From the NCBI RefSeq assembly GCF_000350085.1, contig NZ_CAUM01000014.1:1-47049 (forward strand): 47,049 nucleotides of DNA. The letters run 5' to 3'. How positions within the stretch are numbered: the stretch's first letter is position 1; each line of letters opens with the position of its first letter. Shown here piece after piece: positions 17,412-27,352 of the stretch. The notes beneath the pieces were generated by a model that was not told the DNA's origin, searched no databases, and saw nothing but the letters and a program-made list of their open reading frames with translations. Made by a program: the position numbers and the translations under genes. This stretch comes from Mesorhizobium metallidurans STM 2683. GTDB lineage: Bacteria > Pseudomonadota > Alphaproteobacteria > Rhizobiales > Rhizobiaceae.

Positions 17412-18263
17412 ATGGAGCCGCCCGTGGCGCCCGAGACAAAACTCCTGCTCATCATCCTTGACGGCGTGCCCTATCGGAACTGGCGACGGCTGATGGGCAA
17501 TCTCGAAGGCTGGGTGCAATCGGGCGAGGCGCGCGTCTGGAAGATGCGTTCGGTGCTGCCGTCGACCTCGGCCTGCTGCTATGCCTCGATCCACACCGGG
17601 GTTGCGCCGCAAGTGCACGGCATCCTGTCCAATGAGAACCGGTTTCGCGTCGAACAGCCGGATATCTTTTCGGAAGTCGCCAGGGCCGGCGGCAAGACCG
17701 GCGCGGTGACCCATTCCTACTGGTCGGAATTCTTCCGGGCCTATCCGTTCGACCTGGTCGAGGACATGGAGTTCGACGAGCCGGGCGGGCCGATCACGCA
17801 TGGCCGCTTCCACACCATGACCGGCTACAATCTGCGCAACCAGATGACGCCCAGCGACGCCGACCTGTTCGCGACGCTGACCATGCTGACCAGGCGCCAC
17901 GGCATCGACTACGGCATCCTGCACACCTGCACGCTGGACTCGATGGGTCACCGCTTCGGCCACGACTGCCACGAGATGGATCACGCCGTCTATGCCATGG
18001 ACGGCATGCTGGCCGCCTTCCTGCCGGGCTGGCGAGAAGCCGGCTACGAAGTGATCGTCACCGCCGATCACGGCCAGACCGACCGTGGCCATCATGGCGG
18101 CCATGACGACGAGATGCAGGATTTCGCTCTGTATTATTTCGGGGCGGGCAAGGGTCCGGAGGCCGAGACGCTGCTCGACCAGTTGCAGCTGGCGCCGACG
18201 GTGCTGAAGCGTCTCGGCGTGCCCATCCCCGCTACGATGAAGGCCAAGCCGTTTCTCGACTGA
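17412..18263 (+). CDS. Alkaline-phosphatase-superfamily hydrolase (nucleotide pyrophosphatase/phosphodiesterase-like)
   Basis: The protein has 283 residues. The two-metal site of the superfamily is visible: Asp in 'LIILDGVPY' (D17), nucleophile in 'LPSTSACCYASIHTG' (S51/T52), 'LDSMGHRFGHD', and 'VTADHGQTDRGHHGGH'. Such enzymes cleave phosphodiesters, pyrophosphates or phosphonates. No signal peptide is seen. ATG 17412 has little upstream signal; GTG 17424, preceded by GGAG, may be the real start and removes four residues. It sits alone between a terminator and a RIME-like repeat, on the same strand as the ABC operon. Substrate is unknown. Confidence 0.85.
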   Translation: MEPPVAPETKLLLIILDGVPYRNWRRLMGNLEGWVQSGEARVWKMRSVLPSTSACCYASIHTGVAPQVHGILSNENRFRVEQPDIFSEVARAGGKTGAVTHSYWSEFFRAYPFDLVEDMEFDEPGGPITHGRFHTMTGYNLRNQMTPSDADLFATLTMLTRRHGIDYGILHTCTLDSMGHRFGHDCHEMDHAVYAMDGMLAAFLPGWREAGYEVIVTADHGQTDRGHHGGHDDEMQDFALYYFGAGKGPEAETLLDQLQLAPTVLKRLGVPIPATMKAKPFLD

Positions 18264-18288
18264 AGGATTGGCCGCCACGTTTGCGCGC

Positions 18289-18400
18289 CCCTCTCCCCGT
18301 CCCTTACGGGGAGAGGGTAAGGGTGAGGGACAGCGCCAACGTTGGGTAGCAAGCAGCGAGCGCTGGCGCCGCCCCTCATCCGCCGGCAGGCCAGAGGGGG
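18289..18400. repeat. RIME-like palindromic repeat
   Basis: CCCTCTCCCCGT/ACGGGGAGAGGG forms a 12-bp hairpin (18289-18317), followed by GGTGAGGGACAGCG and a right part with GCCGCCCCTCATCCGCCGGCAGGCC. It shares its blocks with the repeats at 7-44 and 2718-2860 and fills most of the gap between two convergent genes, where it may also act as a terminator. Confidence 0.7.
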
Positions 18401-18466
18401 GTGTGACGGAACTCGACGGCGAGTGCTGGTTTCAGTCGGCACACCCGTCGGAACACGATCCCTAGC

Positions 18467-19489
18467 CTAGCCCGGCGCCCCGGCCACCGATCCCCTGACC
18501 ACCAAATCCACCGGCCAGACCTCGCCTCGCGCCCCCTCTTCAAGCCCTGATATCCGCGCCGCCAGCCGCTCGGCGATGCGGGCGCCGGCCATGCGGATGG
18601 ACGAGCGGGTCGTCGACAGCGGCACGGAAAAATTCTCCGGCTTCAGCCAGGGGAAAACGTCGTCATGGGCGATCAGCGACAGGTCGCCCGGAATGGTCAG
18701 GCCGAGGTCGCGGACGGCGCGCACGACGCCGAGCGCCATGATCAGGCTGGAGCAGGCGATCGCCGTCGGCGCGTCGCTCTGCTCGAGCAGGCGCCTAGTG
18801 GCGCGGTAGCCGTTCTCCTCGGTCATGACCACGGAGCAGACATGGCGCTCGCCAAGCGTCAGGCCGCTGGCGGCGAGCGCCCGGCGCACGCCGCTCTCGC
18901 GATGGATGGCGAAGGTCTCGCGGTCGTCGCCGTTGATCAGCGCCAGCCGCCGGTGACCGAGCTGGACGAGCAGCCGCGCCGCCTCGTGGAAGGCGCCCTC
19001 ATTGTCGATGTCGGTGAAGGGGTAGTCGAAATCGAAGCCTTCGCTGCGGCCATGGACGATGAAGGGGATGCCGAGCGTGTTGACCAGCGCCACCCGCCGG
19101 TCGGCCGGCCGCGGCGAAGAGATGTAGACGGCGTCGACCTGGCGGTTGGCGACGATACGCCGGTAGGTCGTCTCCTGGTCGTCGGCGTCGGCCGGCGACA
19201 GCACCAGGTCGAGCTCGTGCGAGCGGGCATAGTCGCCGAGGCCGGACAGGAATTCGACAAAGTGCGGATCGATGTCGACGCTGGTTCCGGTCGGCAAGAC
19301 ATAGCCGATCATTCCGGTCTTGCCGGTCGCCAGCCGGCGCGCGCTCGGGTTGGGGCGGTAGCCATGGCGCTTGGCGGCGTCCATCACCCGCCGACGCGTT
19401 TCCTCGTTGACCTCGGGATAGCCGTTCAGCGCGCGGCTCACCGTAGTCTGCGAGAGCGACAGCATATGCGAGAGCTGCTTGAGGTTCAC
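18467..19489 (-). CDS. aglR: LacI-family repressor of the alpha-glucoside operon
   Basis: This 340-residue regulator has an N-terminal LacI helix-turn-helix (residues 1-22, 'LKQLSHMLSLSQTTVSRALNG') and hinge 'RPNPSARRLATGKT', then a periplasmic-binding-protein-like sugar domain. It is divergent from aglE, and the arrangement aglR / aglEFGAK is the one known from Sinorhizobium. The 362-bp gap contains two AAAGCGCTTT palindromes, the expected kind of LacI-family site; one lies only about 19 bp before its own start, consistent with autoregulation. It probably represses agl transcription until an alpha-glucoside binds. Confidence 0.9.
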   Translation of the reverse strand: MNLKQLSHMLSLSQTTVSRALNGYPEVNEETRRRVMDAAKRHGYRPNPSARRLATGKTGMIGYVLPTGTSVDIDPHFVEFLSGLGDYARSHELDLVLSPADADDQETTYRRIVANRQVDAVYISSPRPADRRVALVNTLGIPFIVHGRSEGFDFDYPFTDIDNEGAFHEAARLLVQLGHRRLALINGDDRETFAIHRESGVRRALAASGLTLGERHVCSVVMTEENGYRATRRLLEQSDAPTAIACSSLIMALGVVRAVRDLGLTIPGDLSLIAHDDVFPWLKPENFSVPLSTTRSSIRMAGARIAERLAARISGLEEGARGEVWPVDLVVRGSVAGAPG

Positions 19490-19507
19490 GGGAGGCCTCC
19501 AAGCCTC

Positions 19508-19517
19508 AAAGCGCTTT
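19508..19517. promoter_or_regulatory. LacI-type operator near aglR start
   Basis: AAAGCGCTTT is a perfect 10-bp palindrome 19 bp upstream of aglR. The same core occurs in the aglE-proximal site. Confidence 0.65.
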
Positions 19518-19727
19518 CAATTCTAGATTCCGCCTGCAATAAAAGCGGCGGAGCCAGCGTCCGGCAACCATAAGCAGTGTTGGGACCAGTTTGCAGCAAA
19601 AATTGCTGCTGCATCGCCAAAAAAGCATGCTGCAGCGCACATTTTGTACCCTTAATCGCAGAAATTAAATCGATTAGCTCAATGCCCCTCTTGACTTCCG
19701 GTCGATTCAATGGCGGGATCAGGAAAG

Positions 19728-19741
19728 CCAAAGCGCTTTGG
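19728..19741. promoter_or_regulatory. LacI-type operator upstream of aglE
   Basis: CCAAAGCGCTTTGG is a perfect 14-bp palindrome with the central CG step typical of LacI-family operators, about 110 bp before the aglE start. It is the probable AglR site. Spacing from the first site is about 220 bp, so looping between the two is possible. Confidence 0.75.
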
Positions 19742-19851
19742 AAGACTCTGCGGAAGGTTGCGGTTCCCTTTCGACTGAGTCACAGTCCTGCAGCGCCGGC
19801 GGGCGGAATGGAGGTTTCGTCCGGTGTTTGTCACACTGGGAGGAAATACCG

Positions 19852-21207
19852 ATGAAGAAAATGCTTCTGCTGAGCGCCGCTTTTGCCACGCTCGCCCTCA
19901 GCGCACCGGCTCAAGCCGAACTGAAGTTCAAGCCGGGCGAGGATCCCCGCTTCAACTGGGCGAACTACGAAGAGCTCAAGAAGGTCGACCTCAAGGGCGA
20001 AACGCTGACGATCTTCGGGCCATGGCGCGGCGAGGACGAGGGCCTGGTGCGCGGCGTTCTCGACTATTTCTCGGAAGCCACCGGCGTCGATCTCAAATAT
20101 TCCTCCTCGGAAAATTACGAACAGCAGATCGTCATCGACACGCAGGCCGGCAGCCCGCCCAACATTGCCGTGCTGCCGCAGCCAGGCCTGATCCAGGACC
20201 TGGCATCGAAAGGCCTGCTGACGCCGCTTGGCGACGACACCGCCAATTGGGTGAAGGACAATTACGGCGCCGGCCAGTCCTGGGTCGATCTCGGAACCTT
20301 CAAGGACAAGGACGGCAAGCCGGGCTTCTTCGCCTTCCCCTACAAGGCCGACGTGAAGTCGCTGGTCTGGTACTCGCCGGACAATTTCGAGGAAGCCGGC
20401 TACGAGGTACCGAAGACGCAGGAAGAGCTGGCCGATCTCGAAAAGAAGATCATCGCCGACGGCGGCACGCCGTGGTGCATCGGGCTCGGTTCGGGCGGAG
20501 CGACGGGCTGGCCGGCGACCGATTGGGTCGAAGACATCATGCTGCGCACCCAGTCGCCCGATATCTACGACAAATGGGTGAAGAACGAGATCCCGTTCAA
20601 CGATCCCGCGGCGGTCAACGCCATCGACATTTTCGGCAAGATCGCGACCGACGACAAGATGGTCGATGGCGGCGCCAAGGCGGTTGCCGCGACCGACTTC
20701 CGCGACAGCCCGAAGGGCCTCTTCTCGGTACCGCCGAAATGCTATTTGCATCATCAGGCGTCGTTCATTCCGACCTTCTTCCCGGAAGGGACGAAAGTCG
20801 GCGAGGATGCGGACTTCTTCTACTTCCCGCCCTACGCCTCCAAGCCCGATCTCGGCACGCCGGTGCTCGGCGCCGGCACGCTGGCCATGATCACCAAGGA
20901 TAGCAAGAGTGCCCGCGCGTTCATCGAATTTCTGAAGATGCCGCTCGCCCACGAGATATGGATGGCCGAGGGCGGCTTCGTGACGCCGTTCAAGTCGGTC
21001 AACAAGGAGGCCTATGCCAGCGACGCGCTGAGGAAGCAGGGCGATATCCTCGCCAATGCCTCGACCTTCCGCTTCGACGGGTCCGACCTGATGCCGGGCA
21101 AGATCGGCGCCGGCGCCTTCTGGACCGGCATGATCGATCTGGTCGGCGGCAAGTCCGCCCAGGATGTCGCCACCGACATCCAGAAGAGCTGGGACGCAAT
21201 CAAGTAG
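19852..21207 (+). CDS. aglE: Alpha-glucoside-binding periplasmic protein
   Basis: The 451-residue binding protein is of the CUT1 (SBP_bac_1) type. ATG 19852 follows GGAGGAA. A Sec signal peptide, 'MKKMLLLSAAFATLALSAP', ends near 'AQA'. It heads aglEFGAK. In Sinorhizobium the homologous system imports sucrose, maltose and trehalose; the same range is likely here but not proven. A hairpin just downstream (21239-21266) and the 231-bp gap before aglF suggest that the binding protein is made in excess over the permeases. Confidence 0.92.
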   Translation: MKKMLLLSAAFATLALSAPAQAELKFKPGEDPRFNWANYEELKKVDLKGETLTIFGPWRGEDEGLVRGVLDYFSEATGVDLKYSSSENYEQQIVIDTQAGSPPNIAVLPQPGLIQDLASKGLLTPLGDDTANWVKDNYGAGQSWVDLGTFKDKDGKPGFFAFPYKADVKSLVWYSPDNFEEAGYEVPKTQEELADLEKKIIADGGTPWCIGLGSGGATGWPATDWVEDIMLRTQSPDIYDKWVKNEIPFNDPAAVNAIDIFGKIATDDKMVDGGAKAVAATDFRDSPKGLFSVPPKCYLHHQASFIPTFFPEGTKVGEDADFFYFPPYASKPDLGTPVLGAGTLAMITKDSKSARAFIEFLKMPLAHEIWMAEGGFVTPFKSVNKEAYASDALRKQGDILANASTFRFDGSDLMPGKIGAGAFWTGMIDLVGGKSAQDVATDIQKSWDAIK

Positions 21208-21238
21208 ACGGCCGATCATCGGCTTACCCATCCTTACT

Positions 21239-21266
21239 GGATCCGGGCCTCGATGGCCCGGGTTCC
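21239..21266 (+). other. Intra-operon stem-loop between aglE and aglF
   Basis: CCGGGCC/GGCCCGG with a 5-nt loop is extended by GGAT...TTCC and not followed by a U-run at once. It may act as an mRNA stabiliser or partial terminator. Confidence 0.5.
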
Positions 21267-21438
21267 ACCCGTCGGCCCGACTGTATTTTTCGTGAAGCAT
21301 AGAATTCCGGCATGAAGCGTGGCCGGCCGGGGCAGAAGCCTGCCTGGCACCCGCTCGCGCTTCACAACTGAATCGACTCATGATCCATCGCCAAGGACCA
21401 TTCCCGATTGGCGGATCAAAACGCAGGGAGAGGGACCC

Positions 21439-22452
21439 ATGGCGGCTCAGATCTTTTCGGCCATAACAGTCATCATCGTCGGCGTTGGCGGCTGCGTCGC
21501 CTATTTCTGGGGCGCCAACAGACTGGTGGACATTATTTTCCCGTCGCGCGGCGTCCAGGGTGCGGCAGCCATCGACAATCTGCGCCGGCAAGGAATGATC
21601 CGCCCGTGGCTGTTCGTCGGCCCGGCCATGATCATCCTCACCATCTACCTGATCTACCCGGTGATAGAGACGCTGAGGCTGTCGTTCCTCGATCGCGGCG
21701 GCGTCAATTTCGTCGGCCTCGCCAACTATCAATGGGCGTTCGGCGACCGCGAGTTCCGCAACTCGATCCTCAACAACATCATCTGGCTGGCGGTGGTGCC
21801 GGCCGCCTGCACCTTCCTCGGGCTGATCATCGCCGTGCTCACCGACAAGATCTGGTGGGGCACCATCGCCAAGAGCCTGATCTTCCTGCCGCTCGCCATC
21901 TCTTTCGTTGGCGCCAGCGTCATCTGGAAGTTCATCTACGAGTATCGCGGCGAGGGCCAGACGCAGATCGGCCTGCTCAACGCCATCATCCAGTATTTCG
22001 GCGGCCAGCCGCAGGTCTGGATATCGCTGCCGTTCTGGAACAATTTCTTCCTGATGATCATCCTGATCTGGATCCAGACCGGCTTTGCCATGGTCATCCT
22101 GTCGTCGGCCTTGCGCGGCATTCCCGAAGAGACGCTGGAAGCGGCCGTCATCGACGGCGCCAATCCGTTCCAGATCTTCTGGAAGATCATGGTGCCGCAG
22201 ATCTGGGGGACGATCGCCGTTGTCTGGACCACCATCACCATCCTGGTGCTGAAGGTCTTCGACATCGTGCTGACCATGACCAACGGCCAATGGAACAGCC
22301 AGGTCCTGGCCAATCTGATGTTCGACTGGATGTTTCGCGGCGGCGGCGATTTCGGCCGCGGCGCCACCATCGCCATCATCATCATGATCGCGGTCATTCC
22401 GATCATGGTCTGGAACATCCGCCAGGCGAACAAAGAGACGGGGGGACATTGA
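21439..22452 (+). CDS. aglF: Alpha-glucoside ABC transporter permease AglF
   Basis: This 337-residue inner-membrane permease is of the MalF-like CUT1 class. An N-terminal hydrophobic segment is followed by 'RPWLFVGPAMIILTIYLIYPV'. The EAA loop 'EETLEAAVIDGANPFQIFWKIMVP' contacts AglK. ATG 21439 follows GAGAGGG; upstream in-frame codons (from 21319) show no homology. It is followed by aglG after 1 bp. Confidence 0.92.
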   Translation: MAAQIFSAITVIIVGVGGCVAYFWGANRLVDIIFPSRGVQGAAAIDNLRRQGMIRPWLFVGPAMIILTIYLIYPVIETLRLSFLDRGGVNFVGLANYQWAFGDREFRNSILNNIIWLAVVPAACTFLGLIIAVLTDKIWWGTIAKSLIFLPLAISFVGASVIWKFIYEYRGEGQTQIGLLNAIIQYFGGQPQVWISLPFWNNFFLMIILIWIQTGFAMVILSSALRGIPEETLEAAVIDGANPFQIFWKIMVPQIWGTIAVVWTTITILVLKVFDIVLTMTNGQWNSQVLANLMFDWMFRGGGDFGRGATIAIIIMIAVIPIMVWNIRQANKETGGH

Positions 22453-22453
22453 G

Positions 22454-23608
22454 ATGGCCGTCACAACCGGAAAGTCCTTTGTCGGCCGCTTCGGCGTCCA
22501 TATCGCAGTGCTGATCTTCGTCGCGATCTGGACCGTGCCGACGCTCGGCATTCTTGTCTCGTCGCTGCGCGACAAGGACCAGATCATCGCTTCGGGCTGG
22601 TGGAACTCATTCGCCAGTTCCAGCCAGACCGAAGCGGGCCGGCTGCCGCCCGCCTCGGTGCAGGTTGAGAAGGACGGCAAGTTCGTGCTCGAAGGCAACA
22701 TCTTCGGCGACGGTGCGGCCCGCGACATCAGCGCCTTCGGCGTCAAGTCGGCCGCGCCGACGCAATATCCCGCCGGCACGACAGCCGAGCTTGGCGACGG
22801 CGTCACGCTGCAACTCAACGCCGATGGCGGTTTCGTGATGACCTCGCCAAAGGCCTTCGAGGGCGCGCGCGGCCAGCGCGTCTACTATGCTTCGTCGGCG
22901 CCGCCAAAATTCACCAGCGACAACTACAAGACCGTGCTGTTTTCGGAGGGCATCGGCCGGTCCTTCATGAACTCGCTGACCGTCACCATTCCGGCGACCG
23001 TCATCCCGATCCTGATCGCGGCCTTCGCGGCCTACGCGCTGGCCTGGATGCGCTTTCCCGGCCGGGCGCTGCTGATCGCGGTCATCATCGGCCTGCTGGT
23101 GGTGCCGTTGCAGATGTCGCTGATCCCTCTGCTGAAGCTCTACAACGGCGTCGGCTCCTTCTTCGGCGTGCCGTCGAAGACCTATCTCGGCATCTGGCTG
23201 GCGCATACCGGCTTCGGCCTGCCGTTCGCCATCTATCTCCTGCGCAGCTATATTGCCGGGCTGCCGCGCGAAATCATGGAATCGGCGCGCATCGACGGCG
23301 CCAGCGATTTCGAGATCTTCGTCAAGATCGTGCTGCCGCTGTCGTTCCCGGTCCTGGCCTCCTTTGCCATCTTCCAATTCCTCTGGGTATGGAACGATCT
23401 GCTGGTGGCGATGGTTTTCCTGGGTACCGAGGGCGACCAGATCGTGCTAACCGCCAAGCTCAATGCGTTGCTCGGTTCGCGCGGCGGCGACTGGGAGATC
23501 CTGACGACATCGGCCTTCGTGACCATCATAGTGCCGCTGATCGTGTTCTTCTCGCTGCAGCGCTATTTCGTCCGCGGGCTGCTCGCCGGCTCGGTGAAAG
23601 GAGGCTGA
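22454..23608 (+). CDS. aglG: Alpha-glucoside ABC transporter permease AglG
   Basis: The 384-residue permease is MalG-like. After the first membrane segment ('VLIFVAIWTVPTLGILVSSL') it has an unusually large periplasmic part, about residues 45-160, rich in Gly and charged residues, which is characteristic of AglG and explains the extra length over MalG. The EAA loop is 'REIMESARIDGASDFEIFVKIVLP'. It lies tightly between aglF and aglA. Confidence 0.92.
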   Translation: MAVTTGKSFVGRFGVHIAVLIFVAIWTVPTLGILVSSLRDKDQIIASGWWNSFASSSQTEAGRLPPASVQVEKDGKFVLEGNIFGDGAARDISAFGVKSAAPTQYPAGTTAELGDGVTLQLNADGGFVMTSPKAFEGARGQRVYYASSAPPKFTSDNYKTVLFSEGIGRSFMNSLTVTIPATVIPILIAAFAAYALAWMRFPGRALLIAVIIGLLVVPLQMSLIPLLKLYNGVGSFFGVPSKTYLGIWLAHTGFGLPFAIYLLRSYIAGLPREIMESARIDGASDFEIFVKIVLPLSFPVLASFAIFQFLWVWNDLLVAMVFLGTEGDQIVLTAKLNALLGSRGGDWEILTTSAFVTIIVPLIVFFSLQRYFVRGLLAGSVKGG

Positions 23609-23612
23609 GACC

Positions 23613-25277
<1,665 letters not shown>

Positions 25278-25304
25278 ATTTGCAAGGGACCATTGGAGGG
25301 AATC

Positions 25305-26417
25305 ATGGCCGATGTCACGCTAAGGCAGGTGAAGAAATCATATGGCAGTCTGAACATTCTGCATGGCATCGACCTCGACATAAAGTCGGGCGAATTCATC
25401 GTCTTCGTCGGCCCTTCGGGTTGCGGCAAGTCGACCTTGCTCAGGTCCATCGCCGGACTTGAGGAAATCACCTCGGGCGAGCTCAAGATCGATGGCGACG
25501 TGGTGAACGACGTGCCGCCGTCGAAGCGCGGCATCGCCATGGTGTTCCAGTCCTATGCGCTCTACCCGCACATGACCGTCTACGACAATATGGCGTTCTC
25601 GATGAAGATCGGCAAGGAAAGCAAGGCCGAGATCGACAAGCGGGTGCGTCAGGCGGCGGAGATCCTGCAACTCACCAAATATCTCGACCGCTTGCCCAAG
25701 GCGATGTCTGGCGGTCAGCGCCAGCGCGTCGCCATCGGCCGCGCCATCGTGCGCAATCCGAAAGTCTTCCTGTTCGACGAACCGCTGTCGAACCTTGACG
25801 CGGCGCTGCGCGTCGCGACCCGCATCGAGATCGCCAAGCTCAAGGAATCGATGCCTGCCACAACGATGATCTACGTTACCCATGACCAGGTCGAGGCGAT
25901 GACGCTGGCTGACCGTATCGTGGTGCTCAAGGAAGGCCATATCGAGCAGGTCGGCACGCCGATGGAACTCTACAAGAGGCCCGGCAATCTGTTTGTCGCG
26001 CAGTTCATCGGCTCGCCGGCCATGAATATCCTGCCGGCCACCATCGACAAATCAGGCAGTCCAACCATCGTCAACCATGTCGGCGGACGCAAGGCGACAG
26101 TGCCGATCGCCACGCCGGCGTCGGCGAAGGGCGCGTCGGTGAGTTTCGGCGTTCGGCCGGAAGATCTGATGATTGCGACAGGCGCGGATTATCTGTTCGA
26201 AGGGACGGTCGACTATGTCGAGCAGCTCGGCGAGGTTCAGCTCGTCTATGTCGACATCGGCCGCGCCGACCTGCCGCTGGTGACCAAGCTGCCCGGCAAT
26301 GTCGAGGTCAAGCGCGGGGCAAAGCTGCGGCTGAGCGCCAATGCCGAGGACCTACATATCTTCGACGCGGACGGCCATTCTTTCTCGCTCCACTCGGCGG
26401 AAGCGCAGGCGGCCTGA
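25305..26417 (+). CDS. aglK: Alpha-glucoside ABC transporter ATPase AglK
   Basis: The 370-residue ATPase is MalK-like. Walker A is 'GPSGCGKST' (36-44), the signature is 'MSGGQRQRVAIGRAI', and Walker B is 'FLFDEPLSNLDA'. The C-terminal TOBE/regulatory domain follows about residue 240. ATG 25305 follows GGAGGG. It closes the agl operon and is followed by a terminator. In CUT1 systems this subunit can serve several transporters. Confidence 0.94.
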   Translation: MADVTLRQVKKSYGSLNILHGIDLDIKSGEFIVFVGPSGCGKSTLLRSIAGLEEITSGELKIDGDVVNDVPPSKRGIAMVFQSYALYPHMTVYDNMAFSMKIGKESKAEIDKRVRQAAEILQLTKYLDRLPKAMSGGQRQRVAIGRAIVRNPKVFLFDEPLSNLDAALRVATRIEIAKLKESMPATTMIYVTHDQVEAMTLADRIVVLKEGHIEQVGTPMELYKRPGNLFVAQFIGSPAMNILPATIDKSGSPTIVNHVGGRKATVPIATPASAKGASVSFGVRPEDLMIATGADYLFEGTVDYVEQLGEVQLVYVDIGRADLPLVTKLPGNVEVKRGAKLRLSANAEDLHIFDADGHSFSLHSAEAQAA

Positions 26418-26445
26418 GAACCCGGCGAACGATCTGCCGGGAAAA

Positions 26446-26478
26446 ACAAGAGCGGCGGACCCAACCCGCCACTCTTGT
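26446..26478. terminator. Terminator after aglK, possibly bidirectional
   Basis: ACAAGAGCGGCGG/CCGCCACTCTTGT forms a 13-bp stem with one mismatch and a 7-nt loop. It is preceded by AAAAA and followed by CTTT, so it can serve aglK and the convergent DUF680 gene. Confidence 0.75.
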
Positions 26479-26499
26479 CTTTGGGATCGATTTCGGCTG

Positions 26500-26736
26500 C
26501 TAGCGGCCGAAGAGATTCCGGTCGCTGCCCTGAGGGGCGGACTTCTGTACTTCGCCCGACGAATTGAGCAGCTTGTAGACCGGCGAACCGGTGTTGCGCA
26601 CCGAAGACGTCCGGGTGTTGTCGACGTTGACGGTCGCCTGCTTGTTGATGTCGGTCCCGCCAACATTGTCATTGGCGGCATAGGCGCTGCCGGCGGCAAT
26701 CAAAAGCGCGGCGGCAGTAAGAACAATCTTCTTCAT
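26500..26736 (-). CDS. DUF680 small exported protein (copy A)
   Basis: This 78-residue protein has a signal peptide ('MKKIVLTAAALLIAAGSAYA') and a short mature part ending 'GSDRNLFGR'. The C-terminal motif SDRNLFG is shared by all three tandem copies. The ribosome-binding site GGAGTA before ATG is also conserved among them. DUF680 is known to me only as a Mesorhizobium family of unknown function; mature proteins this small are probably periplasmic. This copy is the most divergent, with an extra segment 'SPVYKLLNSSGEVQ'. Confidence 0.8.
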   Translation of the reverse strand: MKKIVLTAAALLIAAGSAYAANDNVGGTDINKQATVNVDNTRTSSVRNTGSPVYKLLNSSGEVQKSAPQGSDRNLFGR

Positions 26737-26784
26737 TTTTGGTACTCCTGGATTTCATATGCCGGGATTTCGTATCCCTGCACG

Positions 26785-26803
26785 GCGGCGGGCAACCCGC
26801 CGC
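26785..26803. other. Stem-loop between DUF680 copies A and B
   Basis: GCGGCGGG-CAA-CCCGCCGC is a perfect 8-bp stem with no U-run. A similar hairpin occurs between copies B and C. Confidence 0.5.
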
Positions 26804-26866
26804 TCCCTGTCTGATCGACCATGATCTTGCCGAACCCAGGGTTCGAGACCATGAGTCTGGATCGGC

Positions 26867-27073
26867 TTAGTTATTGCCGAACAGATTGCGGTCGCTGCCG
26901 TGCATGACAGGCTTCTCGGCAGCAGGTTCGGACTGCTTGACGGAGGCCGTGTACGAGCTGTCGACTGCGACGGCCGGCTGGTTGGCGCCGTTGGAGCCAT
27001 AATTGTCGCTACCGGCCAAAGCGCTGCCCGACATGGCCAGAACGGCGGCGGCAGCAAGAACGATCTCTTTCAT
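26867..27073 (-). CDS. DUF680 small exported protein (copy B)
   Basis: The protein has 68 residues from ATG 27073 (GGAGTA upstream). An in-frame start at 27121 would place 16 residues before the signal peptide and is rejected. The signal is 'MKEIVLAAAAVLAMSGSALA'. The mature part, 'GSDNYGSNGANQPAVAVDSS', and the 'GSDRNLFGNN' end are nearly those of copy C, showing tandem duplication. No enzymatic motif is seen; function is unknown. Confidence 0.8.
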   Translation of the reverse strand: MKEIVLAAAAVLAMSGSALAGSDNYGSNGANQPAVAVDSSYTASVKQSEPAAEKPVMHGSDRNLFGNN

Positions 27074-27108
27074 TTTAATACTCCAGAATTTCTGAAACCC
27101 AAGATCCC

Positions 27109-27131
27109 GGGCGGCAGGCAATCCGCCGCCC
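27109..27131. other. Stem-loop between DUF680 copies B and C
   Basis: GGGCGGC...GCCGCCC with inner GG/CC pairs and a one-base bulge; loop CAAT. Same position and similar sequence as the hairpin at 26785-26803. Confidence 0.45.
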
Positions 27132-27145
27132 TGCTATCTCAGCTG

Positions 27146-27352
27146 TTAGCGGTTGCCGAACAGGTTGCGGTCGCTGCCCTGAACGATGGGCTGCTCATCA
27201 GCGTGCGCCGACTTCTGAGTGGAGGCCGTGTACGAGCTGTCGACTGCGGCGGCAGGCTGGTTCGCACTATTGGAACCATAGTTGTCGCTGCCAGCGAAGG
27301 CACTGCCGGTGATGGCCAGAAGGGCGGCGGCAGTAAGAGCGATCTTTTTCAT
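27146..27352 (-). CDS. DUF680 small exported protein (copy C)
   Basis: The 68-residue protein has the signal peptide 'MKKIALTAAALLAITGSAFA', mature N-terminus 'GSDNYGSNSANQPAAAVDSS' and C-terminus 'GSDRNLFGNR'. It is first in the minus-strand row of three and presumably nearest the promoter. It differs from copy B mainly in the charged middle part ('QKSAHADEQP' against 'KQSEPAAEKP'). Function is unknown. Confidence 0.8.
   Translation of the reverse strand: MKKIALTAAALLAITGSAFAGSDNYGSNSANQPAAAVDSSYTASTQKSAHADEQPIVQGSDRNLFGNR

Noticed and set aside
7..18400. RIME-like palindromes considered as parts of a CRISPR array or insertion sequence
   Set aside because: They are dispersed single units without regular spacers, target duplications or a transposase gene.
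19831..22818. A 995-codon open frame on the minus strand across aglE-aglF-aglG
   Set aside because: It is antisense to three clear transporter genes, has the biased Arg/His/Asp-rich composition of GC-rich shadows, and shows no family motif.
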